From Ampullimonas aquatilis (GTDB lineage Bacteria > Pseudomonadota > Gammaproteobacteria > Burkholderiales > Burkholderiaceae_D), in the NCBI RefSeq assembly GCF_049675895.1, contig NZ_CP183834.1, positions 2,790,001-2,854,000 of the forward strand: a stretch of 64,000 nucleotides of DNA, in the 5' to 3' direction. The notes beneath the pieces are model-generated. The model was not told where the DNA came from, did no database searches, and was given only the letters and a program-made list of their open reading frames with translations. Made by a program: the position numbers and the translations under genes. Shown here piece after piece: positions 53,761 through 62,189 of the stretch; positions within the stretch are counted from its first letter, which is position 1; every line of letters begins with the position of its first letter.

Positions 53761-54465
53761 TCAGATTCCGAAATAAGCTTGACTAATTTGCTCACGAGTT
53801 AATTCATCACTTTTTCCTTCCAGTGAGACTCTACCTTCTTGCAAGCAATAAACTCTTTGAGAGACTCTTTGTGCAACCATTACATCTTGCTCAACAATAA
53901 CCATACTCATACCCTCAGAAACTATACTTGGTAATGAGTCATATATTTCTTTAATTACCACTGGAGCAAGTCCTAATGAAATCTCATCGCACAACAATAC
54001 ATTTGGATTACTCATTAGGGCTCTACCAAGTGCGACCATCTGTTGCTGCCCACCAGATAAAGATGTAGACGGTTGATTTTTTTTCTCTTTCAATATAGGA
54101 AACATTTTGAATAAACGATCTAGGTTCCATGGCCCAGGACGCTTTGCAAATCCCCCCATAAGCAAATTCTCTTCTACTGTTAAACTAGGAAATAGTCTTC
54201 GTCCCTCGGGTACAAGAGCTAGGCCCATCTTGACTATCTCACCAGGGGATAATCCTCCTATTGCATTTTTATTAAATTGAACAGACTCTTTTTCCACTCT
54301 AACTAGACCAGTTAATGACTTCATGAAGGTGCTTTTTCCAGATCCATTCGCACCGATGACTGAAACAACTTCACCTTCATTTAAAAAGAAATCCACTCCA
54401 TATAAGGCTTGCGCATCGCCATAGAACGCCCTGAGATTTTCCGTCTCAATAATGACCGAACTCAT
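53761..54465 (-). CDS. ABC transporter ATPase (LivF-like)
   Basis: A 234-residue ABC ATPase. Walker A is GANGSGKST, the signature LSGGQQQMVALGRALM, Walker B VLLCDEISLGLAP and the switch histidine is replaced, as in other LivF proteins, by VEQD. It overlaps the LivG-like gene by four bases. Confidence 0.91.
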   Translation of the reverse strand: MSSVIIETENLRAFYGDAQALYGVDFFLNEGEVVSVIGANGSGKSTFMKSLTGLVRVEKESVQFNKNAIGGLSPGEIVKMGLALVPEGRRLFPSLTVEENLLMGGFAKRPGPWNLDRLFKMFPILKEKKNQPSTSLSGGQQQMVALGRALMSNPNVLLCDEISLGLAPVVIKEIYDSLPSIVSEGMSMVIVEQDVMVAQRVSQRVYCLQEGRVSLEGKSDELTREQISQAYFGI

Positions 54466-55178
54466 GCTTCCAATCCCATATATACCCGTCTAACTTCCTG
54501 GTTTGCCATAACTTCGACAGGGTTACCTTCTGCAAGTTTTTCACCAAAGTTAATAACCAATAATCGATCAGCTATTGACATCAAAGCATGAACAACATGT
54601 TCAATCCATATCATTGTTGTTCCTGAAGCTTTAATTCTCTTTAATTCATCTACTAATTCCGATGCTTCATGCTCTGTCAACCCCCCAGCTATTTCATCAA
54701 GTAATAACAATTTCGGCCTCGTTGATAAGGCTCTAGCGAGCTCTAATCGTTTCCGGTTCAGAAGAGTCAATCCACCCGCTGGCTTATTCGCATAAGCCAT
54801 AAGACCTGTCTTCTCAAGAATTTCAGCAGCGGTTTCCCAAGCAGTATGCTCGGGTAATTGACCTCCAAAGCATGCGGCTGTTACTAAATTCTCGAACACA
54901 CTCATGTTTCCAAAAGGATGCGGAACCTGATAACTTCTGCCAATACCAGCTCGACATCGCTTATGTGGTGACAACTTTGCAACATCTAAACCATCGAATT
55001 GAATAGAACCAGAATCAACTTTTACATCACCAGAAATAAGGTTAAACAGCGTCGTTTTACCGGCGCCGTTTGGTCCAAGAATTCCGAGTGTTTCACCCTC
55101 GTTAACAGAGAATGAAACATCCTGGGTCACCTTCAACGCCCCATAACTTTTACAGACGTTGCTAACCTTGAGTAACAC
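54462..55178 (-). CDS. ABC transporter ATPase (LivG-like)
   Basis: A 238-residue ABC ATPase of the importer. Walker A is GPNGAGKTT and Walker B LLLLDEIAGGLTEHE. The signature segment is weak: LTLLNRKRLELARALST has lost the LSGGQ consensus, as usual in LivG proteins where the region reads LPYGxQRRLEIARAL. The switch region is IEHVVHALMS. It is translated with LivF as a heterodimer. Confidence 0.9.
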   Translation of the reverse strand: MLLKVSNVCKSYGALKVTQDVSFSVNEGETLGILGPNGAGKTTLFNLISGDVKVDSGSIQFDGLDVAKLSPHKRCRAGIGRSYQVPHPFGNMSVFENLVTAACFGGQLPEHTAWETAAEILEKTGLMAYANKPAGGLTLLNRKRLELARALSTRPKLLLLDEIAGGLTEHEASELVDELKRIKASGTTMIWIEHVVHALMSIADRLLVINFGEKLAEGNPVEVMANQEVRRVYMGLEA

Positions 55179-55199
55179 TATTTGATACTCCTACTGTGC

Positions 55200-56090
55200 T
55201 TAGAATGGAAATACTGCTTTAACCCAAAAGGCACTACCTTCTGCTCGATTTCGCACACTTGTTTCAGTTTGGTATTTGCCAGTAACAAACCATCCCTTAC
55301 CACTGTCATATCGTACTGACGGTCCAATAGCCAACGCTTTACCATTATTGTTTTCTACTGAGCTACCATTTTGAGAGTCCTTAGTTAGTTGCTGATACAC
55401 ATAGCCCCCAACCCCTAAAGTCCATCCATTGCCCAAGCCCCAACCAACCGAATAATCAATTATTAGTTCTTGACCAGATTTATAGTCAGTATCTCTATTT
55501 CTTAGGTTATAAGTCCACATAGCCTTGATGTCGCCATTTAGACCATTTTGATCAATATAACTAAATCCAGCCACTGGTTGAATAGCCCAATAATTGCGAC
55601 CTATATTGGCAATATCACTTTTACTGTAACTACCTGTTGGCGCGAATACATCCAGTGCTACAACACTATGTAAATTTGCACTATGATGCCAACCAAGTAC
55701 AGCCCCTAAAGTCATATCCCCGATACCGCTTTTATGTTGTGAACCGGGAGGTGCATTTTTAACGTCAAGGTCAACAAGTGGAAGAATGGCATGAAATCCC
55801 AATGATGCATCACCGATTTTTGTTGGAGTAATCCACACAACTCGTGGAACAATTGCATTCGCCGTTACTTTAAAATTTGAAGGCGTTACTACCTGACCAT
55901 CATTACCTTTAACTTTATTTGCCGAGTAAGATTGGCCCCAAACCATGCCATAAACTCCTGGGGGAGGTAGTGCACAGCATGTAAAGTTTTCTGCCCCAAC
56001 AGGATAAATCGAACCACCACCTTCGGTGGCATTTGCAATATTAGTTAATGCCATGATTACAGCAGCAATTACACTCATTTTATATTTCAT
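55200..56090 (-). CDS. MetA-pathway of phenol degradation outer-membrane protein
   Basis: A 296-residue outer-membrane β-barrel of the group annotated as putative MetA-pathway of phenol degradation (SphA-like). The start at ATG 56090 is preceded by GGAGACAAC and gives a signal peptide (MKYKMSVIAAVIMALTNIANA). The mature protein begins EGGGSIYPVGAENFTCCALPPPG and ends with VKAVFPF, a barrel-type C-terminal phenylalanine. Members are found in aromatic-degradation loci and are thought to let hydrophobic substrates cross the outer membrane. It sits between the binding-protein gene and the ATPase genes. Confidence 0.88.
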   Translation of the reverse strand: MKYKMSVIAAVIMALTNIANATEGGGSIYPVGAENFTCCALPPPGVYGMVWGQSYSANKVKGNDGQVVTPSNFKVTANAIVPRVVWITPTKIGDASLGFHAILPLVDLDVKNAPPGSQHKSGIGDMTLGAVLGWHHSANLHSVVALDVFAPTGSYSKSDIANIGRNYWAIQPVAGFSYIDQNGLNGDIKAMWTYNLRNRDTDYKSGQELIIDYSVGWGLGNGWTLGVGGYVYQQLTKDSQNGSSVENNNGKALAIGPSVRYDSGKGWFVTGKYQTETSVRNRAEGSAFWVKAVFPF

Positions 56091-56183
56091 GTTGTCTCCA
56101 GTTATTAGGATGTAGTAGTCCAGACCAGTCAGCTTATGCTGACTAGTCAAAAGAAATTTAGTTGTAGAACTTGGATTAAATGA

Positions 56184-57455
56184 TCAGGAATATTTAATTG
56201 GCTCTAGCTCAGCCTGTCGAGGGATCATTGGGGCAAGGCTATTTTCCACAACCACCAGCTCCAGACCATTACCTCGTTTTTGCCACTGCCCGGAAACAAG
56301 CGGCGTCTTTGCCACATTTGGAACTGGCCCACCTTTGAAATTAATTGTTCCAACGACGGTATTTAGCATTGTTGAGGCAACCGCATCTCGAATTGACTCG
56401 GGACTTTTTTCTCCCGCTCTTTTTAATGCGTCAATGGCTACTTCGAATAATGAGTGCTTAAATCCCAATGTAACTATCCATGGCTTTCCAGTTGCAGCTG
56501 TATATGCTGAAGCAAGTTGACGCGAAGACTGGCCAGTTAAACTTGAATTAAACGGATGTGCTGGACTCCACATTAATTCAACTGTTAGACCTTCCGCTCT
56601 TCCACCAAATGCTGCAATGGCAGCAGGAAATTCTGTCGCTTTTGCAACGGTAACAATCTTTGGACGAAATCCCTGTTGTCCAGCTTGATTCCATAAGTTG
56701 GCAAAATCAGGAGGCGGCACTACTCCTGTAATAATTTCTACATTCGATTTTTTGAACTCGGAAATGAAAGATGAAAAATCATTGATTGGAGATTGAAAGC
56801 GACCGCGATCAATTACCTTAAAGCCCTTAGCCGCTAGCACTGGTGGAAACCCTAGTTTCCCATCCCCCCAAGCGTTACCATCTTCATCATTTGGCCATAA
56901 AGCACCGATAACTTTACTGGTAGCCAATTGCCCCCAAAGCCCTGTATAGGAACCAATAATATCTTCTAAACCCCAAAAGAAATGATAAGTCCAATCAAAT
57001 CCCTTTTTAGGATCCCCCTTTCGACCAAAAAAATATGGTTGCCAAGGCGTATCATTGGTTATACAAGGAATACCATTCAACTCGCATTGATCAGCTACAG
57101 GATTTGTAGTAGCCGGCGTCGAAGAGGCAATTACCAAATCAACTTTATCACGCAATATTAGTTCTGCAGCCGCAGAGCTGGCTTTATTTGGATTTGACTG
57201 AGAATCCTTATAGATAATTTCTACGGCATACTTTTTCCCGCCAGACATAATTCCGCCTGATACAGCCTTTTTAACTTGATCCAGCGTGAATTTGTCAGGC
57301 TCCGCAAAAGCTGCCAATGGCCCAGTCTGTGGACTAACATAACCTATTTTGAAAGTATCACCACCTGCCGCACGGACCCACGGACTTCCCAAACTAGCAG
57401 CCGATGCAACTAAGCCAGTCTTGAGTACGGTGCGACGCGTTGTATTAACGGTCAT
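56184..57455 (-). CDS. ABC transporter substrate-binding protein, Tat-exported
   Basis: A 423-residue periplasmic binding protein of the branched-chain amino-acid receptor type (Peripla_BP_6). The N-terminus has a twin-arginine-like signal (NTTRRTVLKTGLVASAASLG, cleavage at about 30), followed by FKIGYVSPQTGPLAAFAEPDK and VVIKDSQSNPNKASSAAAELI-type segments. The ribosome site CATTGGAGACAAAG precedes it. It is the first gene of the import operon and is divergent from the LysR gene. Tat export is unusual for such proteins but common in aromatic-compound receptors of Burkholderiales. Confidence 0.9.
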   Translation of the reverse strand: MTVNTTRRTVLKTGLVASAASLGSPWVRAAGGDTFKIGYVSPQTGPLAAFAEPDKFTLDQVKKAVSGGIMSGGKKYAVEIIYKDSQSNPNKASSAAAELILRDKVDLVIASSTPATTNPVADQCELNGIPCITNDTPWQPYFFGRKGDPKKGFDWTYHFFWGLEDIIGSYTGLWGQLATSKVIGALWPNDEDGNAWGDGKLGFPPVLAAKGFKVIDRGRFQSPINDFSSFISEFKKSNVEIITGVVPPPDFANLWNQAGQQGFRPKIVTVAKATEFPAAIAAFGGRAEGLTVELMWSPAHPFNSSLTGQSSRQLASAYTAATGKPWIVTLGFKHSLFEVAIDALKRAGEKSPESIRDAVASTMLNTVVGTINFKGGPVPNVAKTPLVSGQWQKRGNGLELVVVENSLAPMIPRQAELEPIKYS

Positions 57456-57620
57456 ATCTTTGTCTCCAATGTTTTTTTAGTGTTTAATTGCTGTCTTGCT
57501 ACACACTATGACAAGCGTGGTTGAAATAGACTAGATTCAAACTATCCGACTATCCGCATCAACGCCTCAATTGTTCGACTACTTGATGCTTTGTGTCCAA
57601 TATCGATTTCGTCTGCAATC

Positions 57621-57635
57621 ATACCTATGAGGTAT
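57621..57635. promoter_or_regulatory. LysR-type operator at the regulator start (ATAC-N7-GTAT)
   Basis: ATACCTATGAGGTAT is a perfect palindrome with T-N11-A and the ATAC-N7-GTAT form used by CatM/BenM-type regulators. It overlaps the ribosome site of the lysR gene, two bases before its ATG, which suits autorepression. It also lies in the divergent space with the importer operon. Confidence 0.7.
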
Positions 57636-57637
57636 AA

Positions 57638-58519
57638 ATGGAACTTCGACAATTAAAGTACTTTCAGGCTGTAGCTAGCACACTCAATTTCAGCAGAGCC
57701 GCAGAGATTTTGCATATCGCTCAACCACCCTTATCGAGACAAATTCAACAACTTGAAGAAGAGCTTGGTGTGCAATTATTAGATCGATCAAGCAGGCCGA
57801 TGACACTCACAAATGCAGGGATATTTTTTTATGAGCAATCAGTTCAAATGCTCGCAAGGCTAAGCGAAATCAAAATTGCTACCCAACGTATTGCCAATGG
57901 AAACAAGCGGTGGATGGGAATAGGATTTGTCCCTTCCGTGCTCTATGGATTCTTGCCAAAAGTACTGAGACAGTTTTCAATCGAAAACGACAACCTCGAT
58001 ATCACACTTTCAGAATTAACCTCTGTAGAACAATCAGAGGCACTCAAGGCAGGAAGAATTGATGTAGGATTTGGCCGTTTAGCCGTTCCAGGAGAGGGGC
58101 TAGAGAATATCGTAATTACGGAAGAAAACTTGATTGTTGCTGTTCCATCGCCTAGCCATCTCGCAAAGCAAGATCACGTTTCTTTAAAAGAGATATTAGA
58201 AGAAACACTCATACTTTATCCAATTTCACCTAGGCCCAGTTTCGCTGATCAGGTACTTCGCCAATTCAGTGTAAGGGGATATGAAGTAAGAAAAACTTAT
58301 GAAACCAATGGCCTACAAACTGCAATTGGGCTTGTAGCAGCAGGAATGGGCGTTACTATTGTCCCTAATTCTGTTCAACGTCTAAACAGAACAGATATAG
58401 CTTATCGACCAATACTAGAAGAAGGTCTTACATCCCCACTGATAATGACAGTTAGATTAGGCGATAAAACTAGTCATATCGCAGAATTTCGAAAATTAAT
58501 AGAAAATTCCATCAAATAG
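57638..58519 (+). CDS. LysR-type transcriptional regulator (CatM/BenM-like)
   Basis: A 293-residue LysR protein. The N-terminal wHTH is MELRQLKYFQAVASTLNFSRAAEILHIAQPPLSRQI (pieces ELRQLKYFQAVA and FSRAAEILHIAQPPLSRQI), followed by a linker helix and an effector-binding domain with the pattern GIGFVPSVLYGFLPKVLRQF and ALKAGRIDVGFGRLAV, close to CatR/BenM. In that group the effector is an aromatic ring-cleavage product or benzoate. The two ATAC-N7-GTAT boxes, at its own start and upstream of dmpB, make it the probable regulator of the meta operon. This is an inference, since no binding data exist here. Confidence 0.9.
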   Translation: MELRQLKYFQAVASTLNFSRAAEILHIAQPPLSRQIQQLEEELGVQLLDRSSRPMTLTNAGIFFYEQSVQMLARLSEIKIATQRIANGNKRWMGIGFVPSVLYGFLPKVLRQFSIENDNLDITLSELTSVEQSEALKAGRIDVGFGRLAVPGEGLENIVITEENLIVAVPSPSHLAKQDHVSLKEILEETLILYPISPRPSFADQVLRQFSVRGYEVRKTYETNGLQTAIGLVAAGMGVTIVPNSVQRLNRTDIAYRPILEEGLTSPLIMTVRLGDKTSHIAEFRKLIENSIK

Positions 58520-58921
58520 AACCAACGGTACCAATTTCTATAATCAAGAACCAACATAAACAAAAGCTTGTAGAAATATACAGTCTCCTAGTCGATTTGA
58601 TTTATTTAAAAATGTCTTGTTAGACTGTGGCATTGATAGATAACTTAGCCAATTTCATTGGCTTGCCAGCTATTAAGGTGATAACTTTAATAAGTCTCCC
58701 AATTCATATTGAAAACCAGTCTAAATTTTGAGTGATTTTCCTTTCAAATAACTCCCCCCTCGCTGTTTTAATAAAGCTTACTTTCAATTTTATTCAGTAC
58801 CTCATCCTAGAACTTCTACTTCAGGCTTTCTTTCAACAAAGCTATCAAAATAAATAAAAATTACAGATCCTGTCATTTTCATAACGTCATAAGTAGAAAC
58901 ACCTAATTGCATCTACACAGA

Positions 58922-58936
58922 ATACCAAATAGGTAT
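58922..58936. promoter_or_regulatory. LysR-type operator upstream of dmpB (ATAC-N7-GTAT)
   Basis: ATACCAAATAGGTAT has the same arms, ATACC and GGTAT, as the box at the lysR start, with a different five-base centre. It is centred 162 bases before the dmpB ATG and about 65 bases before the start of transcription predicted from the candidate promoter, the classical LysR position. Confidence 0.7.
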
Positions 58937-58957
58937 GATTCAAGATCACAACAGTAT

Positions 58958-58986
58958 TTGACGTGTTTATCATTTAGTTCGAACAT
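58958..58986 (+). promoter_or_regulatory. Candidate activator-dependent promoter of the meta operon
   Basis: TTGACG (58958) is followed after 17 bases by GAACAT (58981), a weak -10 with only the key A2 and T6 in place. A good -35 with a poor -10, placed right after the LysR box, is what an activator-dependent promoter would look like. Start of transcription would be about 58994. Confidence 0.4.
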
Positions 58987-59014
58987 GTATACAAACAACT
59001 CTCGATTATGAAGA

Positions 59015-59031
59015 GAAGGTCTTATACCTTC
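59015..59031 (+). repeat. Inverted repeat in the dmpB leader
   Basis: GAAGGT-CTTAT-ACCTTC, six-base arms around a five-base centre, lies 60 bases before the dmpB start. It could be a hairpin in the leader mRNA or an operator. Confidence 0.5.
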
Positions 59032-59057
59032 CGCTTTATAAATTGACGAAAACAATT

Positions 59058-59075
59058 ATTGATAAAAATATCAAT
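59058..59075 (+). repeat. Inverted repeat just before the dmpB ribosome site
   Basis: ATTGATA-AAAA-TATCAAT, seven-base arms and a four-base loop, ends three bases before the AGGAGACA ribosome site of dmpB and may protect or present it. Confidence 0.45.
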
Positions 59076-59090
59076 TAATAGGAGACAAAG

Positions 59091-60017
59091 ATGGCAATAA
59101 CAGGAGTGTTACGTCCAGGACATACTCAACTAAGAGTACTTGACCTAGAGGAATCTGTGCATTTTTATACCAATGTATTTGGTCTAGTAGAAACCGGGAG
59201 AGATAAAAGTGGCCGTGTTTATTTTAAATGCCATGATGAAAGAGATCACCACAGCTTCATCATTCGCCAGGCAGATAGAGCAGGCATGGACTTTTATGGA
59301 TTTAAAGTATTAAACAGATCTACTCTAGATCGTTTAGAGGCTGACTTGAATGCATATGGGGTTAGGACAGAGCGTATTCCAGCAGGTGAATTATTAGAAA
59401 CTGGCGAACGAGTTCGCTTCGAAGCACCTACTGGTCACATTTTTGAGTTGTATGCTGAAAAAACTGAAATCGGTGATGGACTAGGGTATCTCAATCCTGA
59501 TGTGATTATTGAGAACCGTAAAGGCATATCGCCCTTAAGACTAGATCACTGGCAAATACATGGAAAAGATTTAGATGGCAGTAGGGACCTATTTATTAAT
59601 GTACTTGGATTTTCTTTAGTAGAAAAAATTCTAGCTGAGGATGGAATTACAGACATGGCAGTGTGGATGACGTGCTCAAATAAAGCACACGATATTGCTT
59701 TTGTTAGAGATGAGCGCAATAACACACTGCACCATGCATCATTTTTACTAGATACCTGGGAGCATGTTCTACGTGCTGCAGATCTGATGACTTTGCACAG
59801 AGTTTCAATTGATATAGGTCCTATTCGTCATGGAATAACGAGAGGTACAACAATCTATTCATTTGATCCATCAGGTAATCGTTTGGAGACGTTTTGTGGT
59901 GGATATAACTTCTATCCGGATATGAAACCCTACACTTGGTCTTGGGATGAAATAGGCAGAGGAATTTTTTACCACACAAGAGAACTCAACGAGCGGTTCC
60001 TTACTGTTGTAACCTAA
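59091..60017 (+). CDS. dmpB: Catechol 2,3-dioxygenase
   Basis: The extradiol (meta) ring-cleavage enzyme, an Fe(II) vicinal-oxygen-chelate protein, converts catechol to 2-hydroxymuconic semialdehyde. The 308-residue protein has both VOC domains; the iron ligands are H153 (LDHWQIHG), H214 (LHHASFLLD) and E266 (RLETFCGG), equal to the XylE set H153, H214, E265. It starts at ATG 59091 after AGGAGACAAAG. No ferredoxin gene (dmpQ/xylT), which normally reactivates the oxidised enzyme, is adjacent. Confidence 0.96.
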   Translation: MAITGVLRPGHTQLRVLDLEESVHFYTNVFGLVETGRDKSGRVYFKCHDERDHHSFIIRQADRAGMDFYGFKVLNRSTLDRLEADLNAYGVRTERIPAGELLETGERVRFEAPTGHIFELYAEKTEIGDGLGYLNPDVIIENRKGISPLRLDHWQIHGKDLDGSRDLFINVLGFSLVEKILAEDGITDMAVWMTCSNKAHDIAFVRDERNNTLHHASFLLDTWEHVLRAADLMTLHRVSIDIGPIRHGITRGTTIYSFDPSGNRLETFCGGYNFYPDMKPYTWSWDEIGRGIFYHTRELNERFLTVVT

Positions 60018-60187
60018 TTATAGAAATTTCCATATACGAATCATGAATTCTCTATTCTGACCACAGAAATTATTTAAAAGCTCACAACTTGTATTTAGAT
60101 TCAATTCTGAATTCGAGAAAGTATTCGTTATTAATCCAACATTTCAAGAGAACATGATTTTTTAACACATTTTTATCGGAAATTTTT

Positions 60188-61135
60188 ATGAGTAAAAAGA
60201 TTAAATGCGCATTAATCGGTCCAGGCAATATTGGAACTGATCTCCTTTATAAGCTAAAACGAAGTCCATTTCTAGAGCCTGTTTGGATGGTAGGTATTGA
60301 TCCAGAATCAGAAGGACTAAAACGTGCCGTAACTCTAGGTCTTAAAGTAACAGCTGACGGAGTAGATGGTTTATTGCCGCATATAAAGGAAGACAATATT
60401 CAAATTGCATTTGATGCAACTTCAGCATACGTACATGCCGAAAATAGTCGAAAGCTGAATTCACTTGGTGTACTTATGATCGATCTGACACCTGCGGCAA
60501 TCGGACCATACTGTGTTCCACCTGTAAACCTTATTGAGCACGTTGGCAAGCGAGAAATGAACGTCAACATGGTCACATGCGGTGGTCAAGCTACGATACC
60601 TATGGTCGCAGCTATTTCTAGAGTTCAAAAAGTTGAATATGGAGAAATTGTAGCGACAGTTTCTTCTAAATCAGCAGGTCCTGGAACAAGAAAAAATATT
60701 GATGAATTTACAAGAACCACTTCACAAGCAGTTGAAAAAATTGGTGGTGCCAAAAAAGGTAAAGCAATCATCATTATCAATCCGGCTGAGCCACCATTAA
60801 TTATGCGTGACACTGTGCATTGTCTAACTGAAGACTTCCCAGATAGAGAAAAAATCACAGAATCAATAAATCTTATGATTAAAGAGGTTCAAAAATATGT
60901 GCCAGGTTATCGCCTTGTAAATGGTCCGGTATTTGATGGCAAACGTGTGTCAATCTTTCTAGAAGTGCAAGGTCTTGGGGATTTTCTTCCAACGTATGCG
61001 GGCAATCTCGACATCATGACTGCTGCAGGAGCTAGAACTGCAGAAATGTTTGCCGAAGAAATTTTGGCTGGACGCTTAGTACTTGAGCCTAAAGTGATCA
61101 CAAAAGATCCGACATTAGTTGGTTGTGGCGCTTAA
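60188..61135 (+). CDS. dmpF: Acylating acetaldehyde dehydrogenase
   Basis: DmpF oxidises acetaldehyde, handed over by the aldolase DmpG through a channel, to acetyl-CoA with NAD and CoA. The 315-residue protein has a nucleotide-binding N-terminus IKCALIGPGNIGTDLLYKL, the catalytic cysteine in MVTCGGQATIPM and a C-terminal GDFLPTYAGNLDIMTAA. Length is normal for the family. It is 170 bases after dmpB and 22 bases before dmpG. Its ribosome site is weak and does not follow the GGAGACA pattern of its neighbours. Confidence 0.95.
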   Translation: MSKKIKCALIGPGNIGTDLLYKLKRSPFLEPVWMVGIDPESEGLKRAVTLGLKVTADGVDGLLPHIKEDNIQIAFDATSAYVHAENSRKLNSLGVLMIDLTPAAIGPYCVPPVNLIEHVGKREMNVNMVTCGGQATIPMVAAISRVQKVEYGEIVATVSSKSAGPGTRKNIDEFTRTTSQAVEKIGGAKKGKAIIIINPAEPPLIMRDTVHCLTEDFPDREKITESINLMIKEVQKYVPGYRLVNGPVFDGKRVSIFLEVQGLGDFLPTYAGNLDIMTAAGARTAEMFAEEILAGRLVLEPKVITKDPTLVGCGA

Positions 61136-61157
61136 TGAACTCTGAGGATATTGAAAA

Positions 61158-62189
61158 ATGAATATTAGTGGTAAAAAAATTACTGTACATGACATGACCT
61201 TAAGAGACGGAATGCATCCTAAACGTCACTTAATGACTCTTGAACAAATGATTAGTATTGCTACAGGGCTTGATGAGGCTGGAATTCCGCTTATTGAGGT
61301 AACACATGGAGATGGCCTTGGTGGCTCTTCGGTAAATTATGGTTTTCCCGCTCATTCCGATGAGGAATATCTGAGTGCAGTAATTCCTCGCATGAAAAAT
61401 GCCAAAGTTTCAGCACTTCTACTACCAGGTATTGGCACAGTTGATCACCTAAAAATGGCAAGGGATTTAGGAGTTAATACAATTCGAGTCGCCACTCACT
61501 GTACTGAAGGAGATGTTTCTGAACAGCACATAACGATGGCTAGAAAGCTTGACATGGATACGGTAGGCTTCTTGATGATGAGTCATATGAATTCTCCTGA
61601 AGGCCTTGTAAAACAAGCAAAACTGATGGAGTCTTACGGAGCAAATTGCATTTACGTCACTGATTCTGCAGGCCACTTATTACCTGAAACAGTTAAGAGC
61701 AGAGTTGGTGCAGTCAGAGATGCGCTTAATCCTGAAACTGAATTAGGTTTTCATGGACATCATAATTTAGCTATGGGAGTAGCAAATTCAATTGCAGCTA
61801 TTGAGGTCGGAGCAAACCGAATTGATGCCGCCGCGGCAGGATTAGGTGCTGGAGCTGGAAATACACCCATGGAAGTCCTGATTGCAGTATGCAGTTTAAT
61901 GGACGTTGAAACAGGCGTTGATGTATCAAAAATTACTGACGTGGCTGAAGACCTCGTTATTCCAATTATGGACTTTCCAATTCGTATAGACCGCGACTCT
62001 TTAACTTTGGGCTATGCAGGTGTATATGGCTCTTTCTTACTATTTGCAAAACGTGCGTCTCTTAAATACAAAATACCTGCAAGAGATATTCTTGTTGAAT
62101 TAGGAAGAAGAGGAATGGTTGGTGGGCAAGAAGATATGATTGAAGACACTGCATTGACTATAGCTCGAGAACGAGGAATTTTAGTATGA
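61158..62189 (+). CDS. dmpG: 4-hydroxy-2-oxovalerate aldolase
   Basis: DmpG cleaves 4-hydroxy-2-oxovalerate to pyruvate and acetaldehyde with a divalent metal and forms the bifunctional complex with DmpF. The 343-residue protein begins with the metal-binding HDMTLRDGMHPKRH, and the two histidines in LGFHGHHNLAMGVANS complete the site. The end overlaps dmpH copy 2 by four bases (ATGA). Confidence 0.95.
   Translation: MNISGKKITVHDMTLRDGMHPKRHLMTLEQMISIATGLDEAGIPLIEVTHGDGLGGSSVNYGFPAHSDEEYLSAVIPRMKNAKVSALLLPGIGTVDHLKMARDLGVNTIRVATHCTEGDVSEQHITMARKLDMDTVGFLMMSHMNSPEGLVKQAKLMESYGANCIYVTDSAGHLLPETVKSRVGAVRDALNPETELGFHGHHNLAMGVANSIAAIEVGANRIDAAAAGLGAGAGNTPMEVLIAVCSLMDVETGVDVSKITDVAEDLVIPIMDFPIRIDRDSLTLGYAGVYGSFLLFAKRASLKYKIPARDILVELGRRGMVGGQEDMIEDTALTIARERGILV

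Larger units (their letters stand above)
58520..59090. other. 571-base regulatory space upstream of the meta-cleavage operon
   Basis: No gene is visible. The 3' part holds a LysR-type operator (58922-58936), a candidate promoter and two leader hairpins described separately. The first 400 bases are AT-rich without recognisable elements. Confidence 0.6.
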
